Source: Advenella kashmirensis W13003
GTDB lineage: Bacteria > Pseudomonadota > Gammaproteobacteria > Burkholderiales > Burkholderiaceae_B
DNA length: 64,000 bases
Reading direction: 5' to 3'
Assembly: GCF_000506985.1 (NCBI RefSeq)
Contig: NZ_KI650982.1
Location: forward strand, 186,001-250,000
Below, piece after piece: positions 46,918 to 59,682 of the stretch (positions are counted from its first letter, which is position 1; every line of letters begins with the position of its first letter). A program made the position numbers and the translations under genes. The notes under the pieces were generated by a model that was not told the DNA's origin, ran no database searches, and saw only the letters and a program-made list of their open reading frames with translations.

Positions 46918-49107
46918 ATGGATATACGCGCGGAAAATTTCGTCAAATTCTTCTACAGCTCCAATTTTTTCCACGGCACGCGCCAGGCCACAGGGGTCTT
47001 GTTGCCCGTATTCGTCATGGCCGGCCTGTTCAACCAGCCCATGATCGGGGTCGCACTGGCCACGGGCGCGTTGTGCCCGGCCATCATTGACCAGGTAGGC
47101 GGCACCAAGCGCTCACGACTCAATGAAATGCTAGGCGGTATTGTGCTGGGGCAACTATCGGGCCTGCTGACCGGACTGGCCAGCCCCTACCCCGCGCTGC
47201 TCTGGCTGGTTGTGTCGGCCCAGGTGTTCTTTTACTCCATGCTCTCGGTCTACGGCCGCCGCGGCGGCCTGATCGGCTTCGGTTGTCTGCTGCAGATGAT
47301 GCTGTCCATGCATACGCCCCTGTCGGTTGATCAGGCCCTGATGCATACCAGCTATACCGCCATGGGTGGTATTTTCTATATTCTGTACAGTACGTCCATC
47401 AGCCATTTGTTCAAATTGCGCGAAGAACGGCAAACGCTGTCTGCAGCGCTGTATGCCACTTCCTCTTATGTCAGTACGCGTGCTGATTTCTACGATACCC
47501 ATAAAAACCTGGATGACAGCTACCGGCGGCTGATCCCGCAAATGATCGCCATGACCGAGCAGCACCAGAGTGCACGCGATGTGGTGCTGCGTAATCTTCC
47601 GCGCAGTAACGATGCAGGGGACCAGCAGCGTATTTTGCTGTGGAACGTGTTTATCGATATGATCGCGCTGCTCGACACCATGGTAGCTTCGCAGACCGAC
47701 TATGCCACGCTGCGGGCACGTTTCCAGGATCACGACATTCTGCTGTTCATGCGCGATACCCTGTTCAAAATCAGTCGCACGTTGAACAGAACCGCCTACA
47801 GCCTTGCCCGCAACAAACCGGTAGACTACCGCAATAGCGTCAAGGCAGAACTGCGTGCAATGGAATACGAGTTGCTGCAACTGAAGCAGGAAGGCATACA
47901 AAAGACCGAGCCGGAAACCTATCTGCTGCTGGTGCAAATTGTGCGCCGCCTGCGTAACGCCAGCCGGTTCGTGGACCGCATTGCCGATAATCTGCGCGGC
48001 TCGCGGCTGGAGCCGGTTGACAGCCTGAAGCGGGATCAATCGCTGCGCCGCTTCATTACCCCCCAGGCCATCACGCTGGACCCGTTCAAGCGTAATCTGA
48101 ATTTGCAGTCGTCCATTTTCCGCTATGCACTACGCACCACATTTGTGGTAACGCTGGTGCTGCTTATTTCAACTGTGGTCAGCCTGGTCTATGGTCATTC
48201 GGAGTTGGTGCGCACCTTTACCTCGCACAGTTACTGGATCATCCTGACTGTCCTCATTATTATGCGGCCGGGGTTCGCGCTCACGCGCCAGCGCACGATC
48301 GGCCGGCTGGCCGGCACACTGGTCGGCTGCTTGGTAACGATTGCCCTTTTCAACCTGACCAGTAATCCGTTTATCCTGATCGCTATCATGATTCCGGCCA
48401 TGGTACTGGGCAACGCCTTTGTTCTGACCAATTATCCGCTCAGTTCCGCGCTGATGACGGTCTACATTCTGATCGCCTTTCACTTCCTGAGCCCGGGCAA
48501 TTTGCTGATTATCGGAGAACGGGCACTGGATACCCTGGCCGGCTGTGTGCTGGCCCTTGCCTGCGCCTCAATCCTGCCGTGGTGGGAAAAGCAGCGTATC
48601 ATGCCACTGGCCCAGGACGCCATTGCCGCCGCGCATGATTATATCCAGGCCGTTCAGGAATATATCAATTCGGTTCATGCCGATCCCGAACACAAGGTGC
48701 CCTCTGCCGACAATGAACGCTATGTGCAGGCGCAGCTATGCCGCAAGAATATGCACTCGGCCTTCGGCGCGTTCGCCGACAGTTTCTATCGCATGATGAA
48801 CGAGCCCAAATCGAAACAGATTCATATCAAGGAACTCAATACCATTCTTGTGCAGACCGATGCCGTGGCCAGTCAGATTGCCGCCATTGCGCCCGTGCTG
48901 GCCGGACTGGACAAAATTCCGCCCAATATGCAGCAGACCCTGAGCAATGTCTCTGATTTGCTGAATAAGGATGCCCAGTCAATAACGGAAGCGCCATCGC
49001 AGATTGAAACCGAAGGTCAGTACGGCAGCCTGGTGTTCCCGCTCAAGCAGATGCAGCAGGCTGCGCTGCGGATCCGTCAGCAGGCCACCAATATCGGACT
49101 GCTTTAA
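46918..49107 (+). CDS. FUSC/YccS-family inner-membrane protein
   Basis: A 729-residue protein with the aromatic-acid-exporter-like FUSC layout: a first cluster of about six membrane helices (residues about 20-150), a cytoplasmic helical region (about 160-400), a second cluster beginning ALRTTFVVTLVLLISTVVSLVYGHSELVRTFTSHSYWIILTVLIIMRPGFALTRQRTIGRLAGTLVGCLV, and a cytoplasmic tail. The PGFALTRQRTIGRLAGTLVG stretch is the family hallmark. The start at 46918 begins with the same short amphipathic helix as YccS relatives; an in-frame ATG at 46837 is less likely. Its transport substrate is unknown. Confidence 0.88.
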   Translation: MDIRAENFVKFFYSSNFFHGTRQATGVLLPVFVMAGLFNQPMIGVALATGALCPAIIDQVGGTKRSRLNEMLGGIVLGQLSGLLTGLASPYPALLWLVVSAQVFFYSMLSVYGRRGGLIGFGCLLQMMLSMHTPLSVDQALMHTSYTAMGGIFYILYSTSISHLFKLREERQTLSAALYATSSYVSTRADFYDTHKNLDDSYRRLIPQMIAMTEQHQSARDVVLRNLPRSNDAGDQQRILLWNVFIDMIALLDTMVASQTDYATLRARFQDHDILLFMRDTLFKISRTLNRTAYSLARNKPVDYRNSVKAELRAMEYELLQLKQEGIQKTEPETYLLLVQIVRRLRNASRFVDRIADNLRGSRLEPVDSLKRDQSLRRFITPQAITLDPFKRNLNLQSSIFRYALRTTFVVTLVLLISTVVSLVYGHSELVRTFTSHSYWIILTVLIIMRPGFALTRQRTIGRLAGTLVGCLVTIALFNLTSNPFILIAIMIPAMVLGNAFVLTNYPLSSALMTVYILIAFHFLSPGNLLIIGERALDTLAGCVLALACASILPWWEKQRIMPLAQDAIAAAHDYIQAVQEYINSVHADPEHKVPSADNERYVQAQLCRKNMHSAFGAFADSFYRMMNEPKSKQIHIKELNTILVQTDAVASQIAAIAPVLAGLDKIPPNMQQTLSNVSDLLNKDAQSITEAPSQIETEGQYGSLVFPLKQMQQAALRIRQQATNIGLL

Positions 49108-49169
49108 ACGGAGATGACGAGGGGCTGATTGTGGTAGCGGCGCGCGACCTGCCGTGTGCGCCGATATCT

Positions 49170-50402
49170 TTACTCAAATAACTGCTCGTCAACCGTGAGC
49201 GTGCCAGGCCACAGATACAGCACGGCCGACGCCAGTTGCGCCGCGACCATAATGCCCCAGGCCGTCAGATGCGCCTGCGCCGGGTAATGGCCATTCTCTG
49301 ACGTCCAGAAATCCAGCACATAACCGACGCCCACCTGCATGGAGAAGATGCTGATGAAGAAAATCATATTGAACGCCGTGGTGACGCGGCCAACCACCTT
49401 GCGCGGAAACACTTCGGCCAGAAGCGCATAGGCCAGAATGCAACTGGCGGCCAGAAAACCGTAGGCACCCCAGATCAACGCTGCCGGCATCGGCACCCGG
49501 AAGACGATCAGGACCTGCACCAGCACGAACAACAGCATGCCCAGTCCGCAAAAAGCGCGCAATCCCAAGCCGTAGCGTTCAATGCGACGCGCCAGCATGC
49601 CGGTGATGAATGTGCCGGCTACCATGGTCAGCCCCAGCATGGATACGAGGCTGTCGGCCTGGCGGGCGGTAAAGCCCGATACATCGGTCAGATAAGGCTT
49701 GACCCAAAGCGATTGCGCAGCGTAAAAAGCACCACCTACCGCACACGGAAACGGGACGACGCGCCAGAACACCGGATTTTTCAAAATGATGCGCACGCCC
49801 TGAATCTGCTTGCTGACCGACTCATGGGCGGTGTGGCGCTGTTTTGTTTCCGGCACCAGCAACCAGATGACGGTCGCAACGGCAAGCGTCACAACAGCCA
49901 TGCCGACGCTGACTTCCCGCCAGGTGTTGTGAGTCAGCACAATAGCCAGCGGCGTGCCCACGACCACCCCGCCCAGGCCACCCAGCGCGACCATCAGCCC
50001 GTTCAAAAGTGGCCAGCGCGAGGAGGGAAAATTCTGCGCGATCGCCAGAAACGCCGCTCCGAGGCAAACGGAAACGCCCACGCCGATCAGAATGCGCCCG
50101 ACAATCAGACCCTGCATGCTGTGCGTCATGCCATAAAGTACGGTACCGGCCGCGGCAACCAGCAATAGCACGGCGTCGGTGCGCCGCGCACCATAGCGGT
50201 CCAGCGCCAGCCCTGCAGGCAATTGCGCCAGCGCAAAGCCGATGAAGTAAAAACTGGTCAGCAGGCCAAGGTCACCGGCCGTCAGATCCATTTCGCGAGA
50301 CAGAAACGGCGCAAAGCCGATATTCAAGCCCCGATAAACATAGGATAGAAAATACCCCAGCGCAAACAGAACAAAAATTCTGATCGCCGCCTGGCGGCTC
50401 AT
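49170..50402 (-). CDS. Major facilitator superfamily transporter
   Basis: A 410-residue protein with about twelve predicted membrane helices. The first cytoplasmic loop motif D-R-Y-G-A-R-R follows helix 2 (AGLALDRYGARRTDAV, about 62-77). The start is FVLFALGYFLSYVYRGLNIGFAPFLSREMDLTAGDLGLLTSFYFIGFALAQLP, typical of NNP/CynX-like or anion:cation-symporter relatives. It overlaps the yaaA stop by 4 bases (TCAT at 50399-50402), suggesting coupling. The substrate is unknown. Confidence 0.9.
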   Translation of the reverse strand: MSRQAAIRIFVLFALGYFLSYVYRGLNIGFAPFLSREMDLTAGDLGLLTSFYFIGFALAQLPAGLALDRYGARRTDAVLLLVAAAGTVLYGMTHSMQGLIVGRILIGVGVSVCLGAAFLAIAQNFPSSRWPLLNGLMVALGGLGGVVVGTPLAIVLTHNTWREVSVGMAVVTLAVATVIWLLVPETKQRHTAHESVSKQIQGVRIILKNPVFWRVVPFPCAVGGAFYAAQSLWVKPYLTDVSGFTARQADSLVSMLGLTMVAGTFITGMLARRIERYGLGLRAFCGLGMLLFVLVQVLIVFRVPMPAALIWGAYGFLAASCILAYALLAEVFPRKVVGRVTTAFNMIFFISIFSMQVGVGYVLDFWTSENGHYPAQAHLTAWGIMVAAQLASAVLYLWPGTLTVDEQLFE

Positions 50403-51169
50403 TTTTTTCTCCGGAAAACCAGTTTGTCGTCCGTAGATTCTTTTTCTGCGAATGCGTAGCCTTCAACATTGAATTTTTTCAGGGCGGCGGGCGTTTTCGC
50501 TTTGGTTTCAATGGCAAAACGCGCCATCAACCCACGGGCCCGTTTGGCGTTGAAACTGATGATTTTGTATACGCCGTTTTTGTAATCCTGGAAAACACAC
50601 TGCACCACGCGGGCATTCAGCGCTTTCAGATCAACGGCCTTGAAATACTCCTCGGACGCCAGATTAATCACGATCCGCGAGGTTTCATCATCGAGTCTTT
50701 CATTCAGATAGCCGGCAATCTGATCACCCCAGAATTCATACAGATTTTTCCCAGCGGGTGTTTGCAGGCGCGTGCCCATTTCCAGGCGGTAGGGCTGCAT
50801 CAGATCCAGCGGACGCAACACGCCATACAGGCCGCTCAGAATCGCGACATGCTCCTGCGCCCATTGCAATTGTGATTGGGTCAGCGTGTCGGCCTGCAGG
50901 CCCTCGTACACATCACCATTGAACGCCAGCACCGCCTGGCGGGAATTTTTCTGGTCGAATTTGGGTTTCCACTCGGCATAACGCTGCACATTCAGCTCGG
51001 ACAACGCCGGACTCAGCTTCATCAGACCCGCAATATCGTCTGCGGTCTTGGTTTTCAGTACCTTGATCAGTTCAGTGGAACGCTTCACGAAGAGCGGCTG
51101 AGTATGTTCAGTCGTCGTAACGGGTGAGTCGTAATCGAGTTTTTTAGCGGGAGAAAGCAGAAAAAGCAT
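50399..51169 (-). CDS. yaaA: YaaA family protein (peroxide-stress, UPF0246)
   Basis: A 256-residue protein of the YaaA family, which in Escherichia coli lowers free intracellular iron during peroxide stress. Landmarks are the start MLFLLSPAKKLDYDSP, VLAFNGDVYEGLQADTLTQSQLQWAQEHVAILSGLYGVLRPLDLMQPYRLEMGT and the C-terminal SFNAKRARGLMARFAIETKAKTPAALKKFNVEGYAFAEKES. The start was set by this family N-terminus, which removes 41 upstream residues. It lies between serS and the MFS gene. Confidence 0.95.
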   Translation of the reverse strand: MLFLLSPAKKLDYDSPVTTTEHTQPLFVKRSTELIKVLKTKTADDIAGLMKLSPALSELNVQRYAEWKPKFDQKNSRQAVLAFNGDVYEGLQADTLTQSQLQWAQEHVAILSGLYGVLRPLDLMQPYRLEMGTRLQTPAGKNLYEFWGDQIAGYLNERLDDETSRIVINLASEEYFKAVDLKALNARVVQCVFQDYKNGVYKIISFNAKRARGLMARFAIETKAKTPAALKKFNVEGYAFAEKESTDDKLVFRRKK

Positions 51170-51255
51170 GACGGACAACCTTGTATCGAATGAAGGTGAT
51201 GAATCGTAAAAACATGGTGGCTCGCAGCGGGCACATGCATCATGCCTGATGAACC

Positions 51256-51289
51256 GCGGCAGCCGGCCCGCGTTTGGTCCGGCTGCCGC
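51256..51289 (-). terminator. Hairpin after serS
   Basis: GCGGCAGCCGG (51256-51266) and CCGGCTGCCGC (51279-51289) form a perfect 11-bp stem 14 bases past the serS stop, without a T run. It is a probable mRNA end or stabiliser. Confidence 0.55.
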
Positions 51290-51303
51290 CATTGTGAAAC
51301 GTT

Positions 51304-52698
<1,395 letters not shown>

Positions 52699-52714
52699 TC
52701 ATTATATACAGCTA

Positions 52715-52763
52715 TGCGCGCCCGGTGGGCGCGCAAGCCGAACCGCAGGCCTTCCAGGCCTGC
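52715..52763 (-). other. Two adjacent perfect hairpins upstream of serS
   Basis: GCGCGCCC/GGGCGCGC (52716-52723, 52727-52734) and GCAGGCCT/AGGCCTGC (52745-52752, 52756-52763), both with 3-base loops. They lie between the small secreted-protein gene and serS. Either end the upstream transcript or shape the serS leader. Confidence 0.55.
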
Positions 52764-52838
52764 CAGTCCCAAAAATACTGTCACCGAAAATTGCGATTCA
52801 TGCCCACTGCGGCTGCATTCCCCTGGCAGACAAAGTAT

Positions 52839-53297
52839 CTACATACCCGGTTTGGGCATCTCGCCCTTCTTGACGGGCACCACGTTGCTGTCGGATTTCA
52901 TACTGGGATCTTGCTGCATAGGCATCGCACCGTTTTGCGTGGCCGGCTTTGCTGCACCAGACTTCATTTTCCCGTCATGCTCTTTTTTCGACATGTGTCC
53001 CGCTTCGTGCGACATCGTCATTCCGCTGCCCGCCTTATGCTCGGGTACAACATTACTGTCCGTTTTCATATTGGCGCTATGCTGCATGCCCGTGCCCGAT
53101 TCCGTCGATTTCCATTTTTTGCTTTTGCTGAGTTTTTCCCAGCCCGGGGTGGGCGCCTTCGTCGTACTGCCCTGCTGCATTGGTTTCTGATCTATTTTAC
53201 TGTCGGTGTTCATCTGCGTATTTGCCGCCAGGGCCGATTGCATGCCCAGCGCCAGCGTAATAACGCCAGCCATCGCAGAGATAGTCATCCTGTTCAT
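52839..53297 (-). CDS. Small Met/Lys/Ser-rich secreted protein
   Basis: A 152-residue protein I do not recognise. A signal peptide (MNRMTISAMAGVITLALGMQSALA) is cut near residue 24. The rest is hydrophilic, low in complexity, and rich in Met, Lys, Ser, His and Gln. The nonapeptide MKTDSNVVP (77-85) recurs as MKSDSNVVP (133-141), with a weaker MNTDSK copy at 29-34, and PMQQ recurs twice. The AAGGAG ribosome binding site lies 7 bases before the ATG. Metal binding through Met/His is conceivable but unproven. Confidence 0.7.
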   Translation of the reverse strand: MNRMTISAMAGVITLALGMQSALAANTQMNTDSKIDQKPMQQGSTTKAPTPGWEKLSKSKKWKSTESGTGMQHSANMKTDSNVVPEHKAGSGMTMSHEAGHMSKKEHDGKMKSGAAKPATQNGAMPMQQDPSMKSDSNVVPVKKGEMPKPGM

Positions 53298-53539
53298 TTG
53301 TCGCTCCTTGTTGTTGATGAAGTTATCTGCCCCATCGTGCGCGCCGCAAGATTACCCATTGCGACAGGACTCCAGGGGACGTCCGACAATCGTTGCCGTC
53401 TGTATCTAACTTACTCCTTAGACCGGTTCAATTGGCGCTTTTGCACGTTGTATTACGCGACATTCTGTAACTGTATTTGTGCTGAACGGTTAAGGAAGAC
53501 GCTTTCGGCCTCTTTGACCCGCAACACGGCACCGACTAT
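53298..53539. other. Intergenic region upstream of the small secreted protein gene
   Basis: No gene found. It should hold the promoter of the minus-strand secreted-protein gene, and it receives the 3' end of rarA. No repeat or terminator was recognised. Confidence 0.4.
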
Positions 53540-54877
53540 TCAGCGTTTTTTCTTCTGTCGGGCCTCTTGATCGAGCGACCGCAGATAATTGAGCTTCTCG
53601 GTAATTTTGGTTTCCAGCCCCTGTTGCACAGGGCGATACCAACGCGGTTCGCGCATCCCCTCGGGCAGGTACGTCTCGCCGGCAGCATAGGCATCGGGCT
53701 CATCGTGCGCGTAACGATATTCATGTCCGTAGCCCAATTCTTTCATAAGCTTGGTCGGTGCGTTTCTCAGATGGACCGGCACTTCCCGTGATTTATCTTG
53801 CTTGATGAACGCACGAGCCTGATTGAAAGCATTGTAGCCCGCATTGCTTTTGGCCGCGACAGACAGATAAATCACCGCTTGCGCCAGGGCCAGTTCGCCT
53901 TCCGGAGACCCCAGCCGTTCATACGTCGCCGCCGCTTCGTTGGCCATTTGCATGGCCCGCGGATCGGCCAGACCGATATCTTCCCATGCCATACGCACGA
54001 TCCGGCGCGCCAGATAGACCGGATCAGCACCCCCGTCCAGCATGCGCGTGAACCAGTAAAGGGCGGCATCGGGATGGGAGCCGCGCACCGATTTGTGCAA
54101 GGCCGAGATCTGATCGTAGAAGTTGTCACCGCCCTTGTCGAAGCGCCGCAAATTGAGGGTCAATGCGTTCTGCATGAACTCCGGCGTGATCTGCGTCACC
54201 TGCGCGGCGGCCGCTGCAGTACTGGTCTGCTCCAGCAAATTCAAAAAGCGTCGCGCATCGCCATCGGCATAGCCGGTCAGGATGGCAATGGCCTTCTCGT
54301 CAAAGTCAAGATCAATGGCGCCGCTCTCTTTGGCCCGCTTCAAAAGCTCGCCCAACTCCTCTTCAGACAGCGAGGTCAGCACATATACCTGAGCCCGCGA
54401 CAACAGCGCCGAATTGACTTCAAACGACGGGTTTTCGGTGGTTGCGCCGATGAACGTAAAGAGGCCGCTTTCCACATAAGGCAGGAACGCATCCTGTTGC
54501 GCTTTGTTAAAGCGATGCACTTCATCCACAAATAGAATGGTCTTGCGACCCTGCGCCTGGGCAACCTGCGCGTTGACTACCGCTTCGCGGATATCCTTAA
54601 CTCCGCCCAGCACGGCCGAGATCGCAATGAACTGGGCATCAAAACCATCGGCCATCAGCCGGGCCAGTGTGGTTTTGCCCACCCCTGGCGGACCCCAGAA
54701 AATCATGGAATGAGGCCGACGCGCCTCGAACGCCACGCGCAGCGGTTTGTCAGGCCCCAACAGATGCGACTGCCCGATCACCTCGTCGATCGTGCGCGGG
54801 CGCAACCGCTCGGCCAGCGGGGCGTTGATCCCTGCTCCGGCACCATTGAACAGATCGCTATCGGAAATATCGCTCAT
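53540..54877 (-). CDS. rarA: Replication-associated recombination protein A (RarA/MgsA)
   Basis: AAA+ ATPase acting at stalled replication forks, a relative of the clamp-loader family. The 445-residue product has [21 protein letters not shown], Walker [16 protein letters not shown] (about 55-70), Walker [27 protein letters not shown], sensor 1 [22 protein letters not shown], and the C-terminal oligomerisation domain with [38 protein letters not shown]. It lies 127 bases downstream of lolA, after a terminator. The order lolA-rarA-serS is common in Betaproteobacteria. Confidence 0.97.
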   Translation of the reverse strand: MSDISDSDLFNGAGAGINAPLAERLRPRTIDEVIGQSHLLGPDKPLRVAFEARRPHSMIFWGPPGVGKTTLARLMADGFDAQFIAISAVLGGVKDIREAVVNAQVAQAQGRKTILFVDEVHRFNKAQQDAFLPYVESGLFTFIGATTENPSFEVNSALLSRAQVYVLTSLSEEELGELLKRAKESGAIDLDFDEKAIAILTGYADGDARRFLNLLEQTSTAAAAAQVTQITPEFMQNALTLNLRRFDKGGDNFYDQISALHKSVRGSHPDAALYWFTRMLDGGADPVYLARRIVRMAWEDIGLADPRAMQMANEAAATYERLGSPEGELALAQAVIYLSVAAKSNAGYNAFNQARAFIKQDKSREVPVHLRNAPTKLMKELGYGHEYRYAHDEPDAYAAGETYLPEGMREPRWYRPVQQGLETKITEKLNYLRSLDQEARQKKKR

Positions 54878-54930
54878 AACACCATTTTCACCGAACCCGC
54901 AAGAAGGCGACGCCTTCTCACAGGCTCATC

Positions 54931-54963
54931 AACAAAAAGAAAAGGGGCCGTCATAGCGGCCCC
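54931..54963 (-). terminator. Intrinsic terminator between lolA and rarA
   Basis: GGGGCCG (54944-54950) and CGGCCCC (54957-54963). On the minus strand the stem is followed by TTTTCTTTTTG. It lies 41 bases past the lolA stop. A second small palindrome, AGAAGGC/GCCTTCT, follows at about 54902-54918. Confidence 0.88.
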
Positions 54964-55004
54964 AATACATTGGAATGCGGCAAGGGCACGTGCCCTCTGA
55001 CTCT

Positions 55005-55736
55005 TTACATTTTAACGGTATCCACGCCGGGAGGGGCCTTGAACTGGTATGCGCTGGCCGGAATTTTCGCGTTGGGCTTGAAGTTGCGCAATTTGATGGA
55101 TGTAGTCTGGCCGAAAGAATCCAGAATAATCAATTCAGCCGGCAGATTGTTGGCAAAGCCGATATCCACATGGGACAGACCGGCATCGGTCACCTTGGGT
55201 GTGGCGCGCATCCACACCATGCCCTGGTTATCCGGCAGCGCAGACAGTTTGAATGAGTCGTCCAGCGTTCCCGAGCCAAACAGAATGGCTGCAGGCGAGG
55301 CGCCCACGGCCTTGCTTACCGGTCTCTCCGTGACCTGACGCAAATCCGGGTCGTACTGATAGACCGTTTTGCCGTCGGAAATCACGCTTTGCGCATAAGG
55401 CTTGGTAACGCTCCAGTTGAATTTTCCGGGGCGTTCAAAAGAAAAGGTGCCGGTTTGCGCGGCCCGGTTTTTACCCTTGCCTCCGGACGTTTTCTGGGCA
55501 AACTCGCCGCTGGCCGATTTGACCTGTGCCACAAAGTCCTTCAGCTGTTGGCGCGCATCGGTCTGCTGCGTGTTTTTTACTTCAGGGATTTTTTCAAAGG
55601 TGACCCCGTCCAGCGTGGTCGACAAACCCGCGTCGGGGTTCATCAGATCGGGGTTCACCTTGATATCCTGAGCAAATGTCGTGGCCGGCACTGCGATCAC
55701 CGTTGCCAGGCAAAAAGCAAGTACAGATTTTTTCAT
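55005..55736 (-). CDS. lolA: Outer-membrane lipoprotein carrier protein LolA
   Basis: Periplasmic chaperone that carries lipoproteins from the LolCDE complex to LolB. The 243-residue precursor has a signal peptide (MKKSVLAFCLATVIAVPATTFAQ) followed by an unusually long spacer, and the LolA core: DARQQLKDFVAQVKSASGEFAQKT, GTFSFERPGKFNWSVTKPYAQSVISDGKTVYQYDPDLRQVTERPVSKAV, and the C-terminal LRNFKPNAKIPASAYQFKAPPGVDTVK. The start was fixed at the signal peptide; a longer form from 55814 lacks one at its N-terminus. Between the signal and the core, about 30 residues form an insertion. It is downstream of ftsK. Confidence 0.95.
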   Translation of the reverse strand: MKKSVLAFCLATVIAVPATTFAQDIKVNPDLMNPDAGLSTTLDGVTFEKIPEVKNTQQTDARQQLKDFVAQVKSASGEFAQKTSGGKGKNRAAQTGTFSFERPGKFNWSVTKPYAQSVISDGKTVYQYDPDLRQVTERPVSKAVGASPAAILFGSGTLDDSFKLSALPDNQGMVWMRATPKVTDAGLSHVDIGFANNLPAELIILDSFGQTTSIKLRNFKPNAKIPASAYQFKAPPGVDTVKM

Positions 55737-55884
55737 AAGTGGACTCCTGTTGTTGTTGCTTGCGGCAGCTCGCGTGTTCATTCTGCTGCCGATGACATGG
55801 TCCTGTTTTACCATTAATTCTGCGCCAGGGGATGTAACAGAATCGTAAATACAATTGCGTCTTTGAAATCTGGCGGGCGCTGCA

Positions 55885-55913
55885 AATAAAACGGCATCCG
55901 TTAAAGGGATGTC
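55885..55913 (-). terminator. Intrinsic terminator after ftsK
   Basis: GGCATCC (55893-55899) and GGATGTC (55907-55913) pair with one G-U. On the minus strand they are followed by GTTTTATTT. It lies 81 bases past the ftsK stop, so lolA likely has its own promoter too. Confidence 0.65.
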
Positions 55914-55993
55914 GCCATTTGAAGAAAAGCCATGAGCTCAAAGCGGATGTGTCACTGTATTACGGCACCAATCACCGCGCGCCGGGGCCCGCA

Positions 55994-58381
55994 TCAGGCG
56001 TCGGGTTCTTCCTGGCCGGCCGGCACCAGAATTTCCCGGTTGCCGTTGGACTGCATGGTCGACACGATACCGGACTGCTCCATCTGTTCCAGCAAGCGTG
56101 CTGCGCGGTTATAACCGATGCGCAAATGACGCTGGACCGAGGAGATGGATGCACGACGGTTCTTCAGGACCACGGCAACGGCCTGATCATACAGCGGATC
56201 GGATTCATTATCGGTAAAACCGGTCACACTGCCCACGCCATCACCCGTTTCGCCGCCCACGCCACCTTCCAGCAAGCCGTCAATATAGTCCGGCTCACCC
56301 TGCTCTTTCAGATAATCCACCACGCGATGCACTTCATCGTCATCAACAAAGGCGCCGTGGACACGATTGGGCAGCCCTGTTCCGGGCGGCAGATACAGCA
56401 TATCGCCCTGCCCCAGCAGCGTCTCTGCACCCATCTGGTCAAGAATGGTGCGCGAGTCAATTTTGGAAGAGACCTGAAACGCAATACGCGTCGGAATATT
56501 GGCCTTGATCAGACCGGTAATCACATCCACACTGGGACGCTGTGTCGCCAGGATCAGATGAATGCCGGCCGCCCGTGCCTTTTGCGCCAAACGGGCAATC
56601 AGCTCTTCAATTTTCTTGCCCACCACCATCATCAGGTCGGCCAGCTCGTCAATGACCACCACGATCATGGGCAGCGTTTTGAGCGGTTCGGGCTCCTCGG
56701 GCGTGAGCGAAAACGGATTGGGAATGGACTCCCCTTTCTTGGTGGCTTCGCGGATTTTGCTATTGAAGCCGCTGACATTACGCACGCCCATCTTGCTCAT
56801 GAGCTTGTAGCGTTTTTCCATTTCGCCGACACACCAGTTCAGCGCATTGGCCGCCTGGCGCATGTCGGTTACCACGGGTGCCAGCAGATGCGGGATGCCT
56901 TCGTAAATGCTCATTTCCAGCATTTTCGGGTCGATCAGGATCAATCTGACCTGCGAAGCATCGGCCTTGTACAGCAATGAAATAATCATGGCATTGATCC
57001 CCACCGACTTGCCAGAGCCGGTCGTACCGGCCACCAGCAGGTGGGGCATTTTGGCCAGATCGGCCACGACCGGGTTGCCGGCAATGTCCTTGCCCAGCGC
57101 CATCGTGAGCGACGAGCCGTTGTCATGGTAGGTCTTGGAACCGATAATTTCCGACAGGCGCACCATTTGCCGACGCGGATTGGGCAATTCCAGGCCCATC
57201 AGGTTCTTGCCGACAATGGTTTCCACCACGCGGATACTGACCAGGCTGAGCGCACGCGCCAGATCCTTGGACAGATTCACAATCTGGCTACCCTTGACGC
57301 CGGTGGCCGGCTCAATTTCATAGCGGGTAATGACCGGTCCGGCCTGGGCCGCAACAACTGTGACCGAAACGCCAAAATCACGCAGTTTTTTCTCGATCAG
57401 ACGCGAGGTGTACTCAATGGTCTCGGGCGAGACCGATTCAATATTTTCACTGGCCGGATCCAGCAATTCCAGTGCAGGCAATTCGCCACTGGCATTTTTG
57501 GGTGGCTCAAACAGAGTGCGCTGTTTTTCTTTTTGCACGCGCTCGGAGGTGGGAAACACAGTAATCTGCGGCTCAATGCGCACTGAGGTTTCATGCACCA
57601 GTTGCTCTTTCTGCGTGACCACCTGTTCTTCGCGGGCCACCTGGGCAATCTCGCCGACCTTGCGGTCCTGCCGCGCCGTTTTCAGATTGATTACAGCAGT
57701 CAACATACGCAAAATACCTGAGCCGATTTTCTCTGCCAGCGACAGCCAGGAGAAATCCAGGAATAACCCAAGCCCGAGTACAACCATGAAAAAGAGGATC
57801 AGGACCGCGCCGGGCACGCCCACTGCAGTCGAAAAAAGCAGGCTGATATATTGGCCCAGTACGCCGCCGGCCCCGCCAGGCAATTGCGCACCCACATGGG
57901 CCAGTTGACTGGCCTCAAAGCCAAGTGAACCGATAAACAGCAGCGCAAATCCGACACCCTGCTCCCAATGCACACGCGGCAACGCGGCATCGGCATTAGG
58001 CACCAGCCGGTGCATCAACAGTTTGTAGCCCACCCACATGCGTTTCAGGCATAAGGCCACGAACCACCAGGCAGACAGCCCGAACAAATACAGCAGAATA
58101 TCGGACACATACGCCCCGACAGCACCCAAGCGGTTATGTACGAGCGTAGACGAAGACGTGCTGACCCAGCCTGGATCGTTCGGATGCCAGGTGAAAAACA
58201 TGACCGACAGGGCGGCGGCCAGCGCAGCATACAGGACCCACTTAGCTTCCGTAAACATGGAAGCCAGCCGGCTGGGCTCGGCATTCTGTGCATTGCGCGC
58301 GTTCCTGGCGGACGAGCGGGATCCCGTATTGCGTGTATTGCGGGCGGATCGGGTGGAGACGGTATTTGAAGTGCGTGCCAT
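55994..58381 (-). CDS. ftsK: DNA translocase FtsK
   Basis: Divisome-linked ATPase that pumps chromosome termini apart and activates XerCD at dif. From MARTSNTV the protein has 795 residues, shorter than Escherichia coli FtsK because its linker is short. Four N-terminal membrane helices (about 35-200) are followed by the linker and the alpha/beta motor, with Walker [18 protein letters not shown] and Walker [16 protein letters not shown]. The C-terminal gamma winged helix ([44 protein letters not shown]) reads KOPS. The first ATG is weak in Shine-Dalgarno; an in-frame TTG at 58399 adds six residues. It is divergent from trxB. Confidence 0.97.
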   Translation of the reverse strand: MARTSNTVSTRSARNTRNTGSRSSARNARNAQNAEPSRLASMFTEAKWVLYAALAAALSVMFFTWHPNDPGWVSTSSSTLVHNRLGAVGAYVSDILLYLFGLSAWWFVALCLKRMWVGYKLLMHRLVPNADAALPRVHWEQGVGFALLFIGSLGFEASQLAHVGAQLPGGAGGVLGQYISLLFSTAVGVPGAVLILFFMVVLGLGLFLDFSWLSLAEKIGSGILRMLTAVINLKTARQDRKVGEIAQVAREEQVVTQKEQLVHETSVRIEPQITVFPTSERVQKEKQRTLFEPPKNASGELPALELLDPASENIESVSPETIEYTSRLIEKKLRDFGVSVTVVAAQAGPVITRYEIEPATGVKGSQIVNLSKDLARALSLVSIRVVETIVGKNLMGLELPNPRRQMVRLSEIIGSKTYHDNGSSLTMALGKDIAGNPVVADLAKMPHLLVAGTTGSGKSVGINAMIISLLYKADASQVRLILIDPKMLEMSIYEGIPHLLAPVVTDMRQAANALNWCVGEMEKRYKLMSKMGVRNVSGFNSKIREATKKGESIPNPFSLTPEEPEPLKTLPMIVVVIDELADLMMVVGKKIEELIARLAQKARAAGIHLILATQRPSVDVITGLIKANIPTRIAFQVSSKIDSRTILDQMGAETLLGQGDMLYLPPGTGLPNRVHGAFVDDDEVHRVVDYLKEQGEPDYIDGLLEGGVGGETGDGVGSVTGFTDNESDPLYDQAVAVVLKNRRASISSVQRHLRIGYNRAARLLEQMEQSGIVSTMQSNGNREILVPAGQEEPDA

Positions 58382-59638
<1,257 letters not shown>

Positions 59639-59682
59639 CAAGGATCGGCCCGTCTCTTTCACCAGTGCGGGCCGCAATCGCT

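Noticed and set aside
55919-56980. A 353-codon open frame antisense to ftsK
   Set aside because: It overlaps the motor and gamma domains of ftsK and has no domain similarity that I can see.
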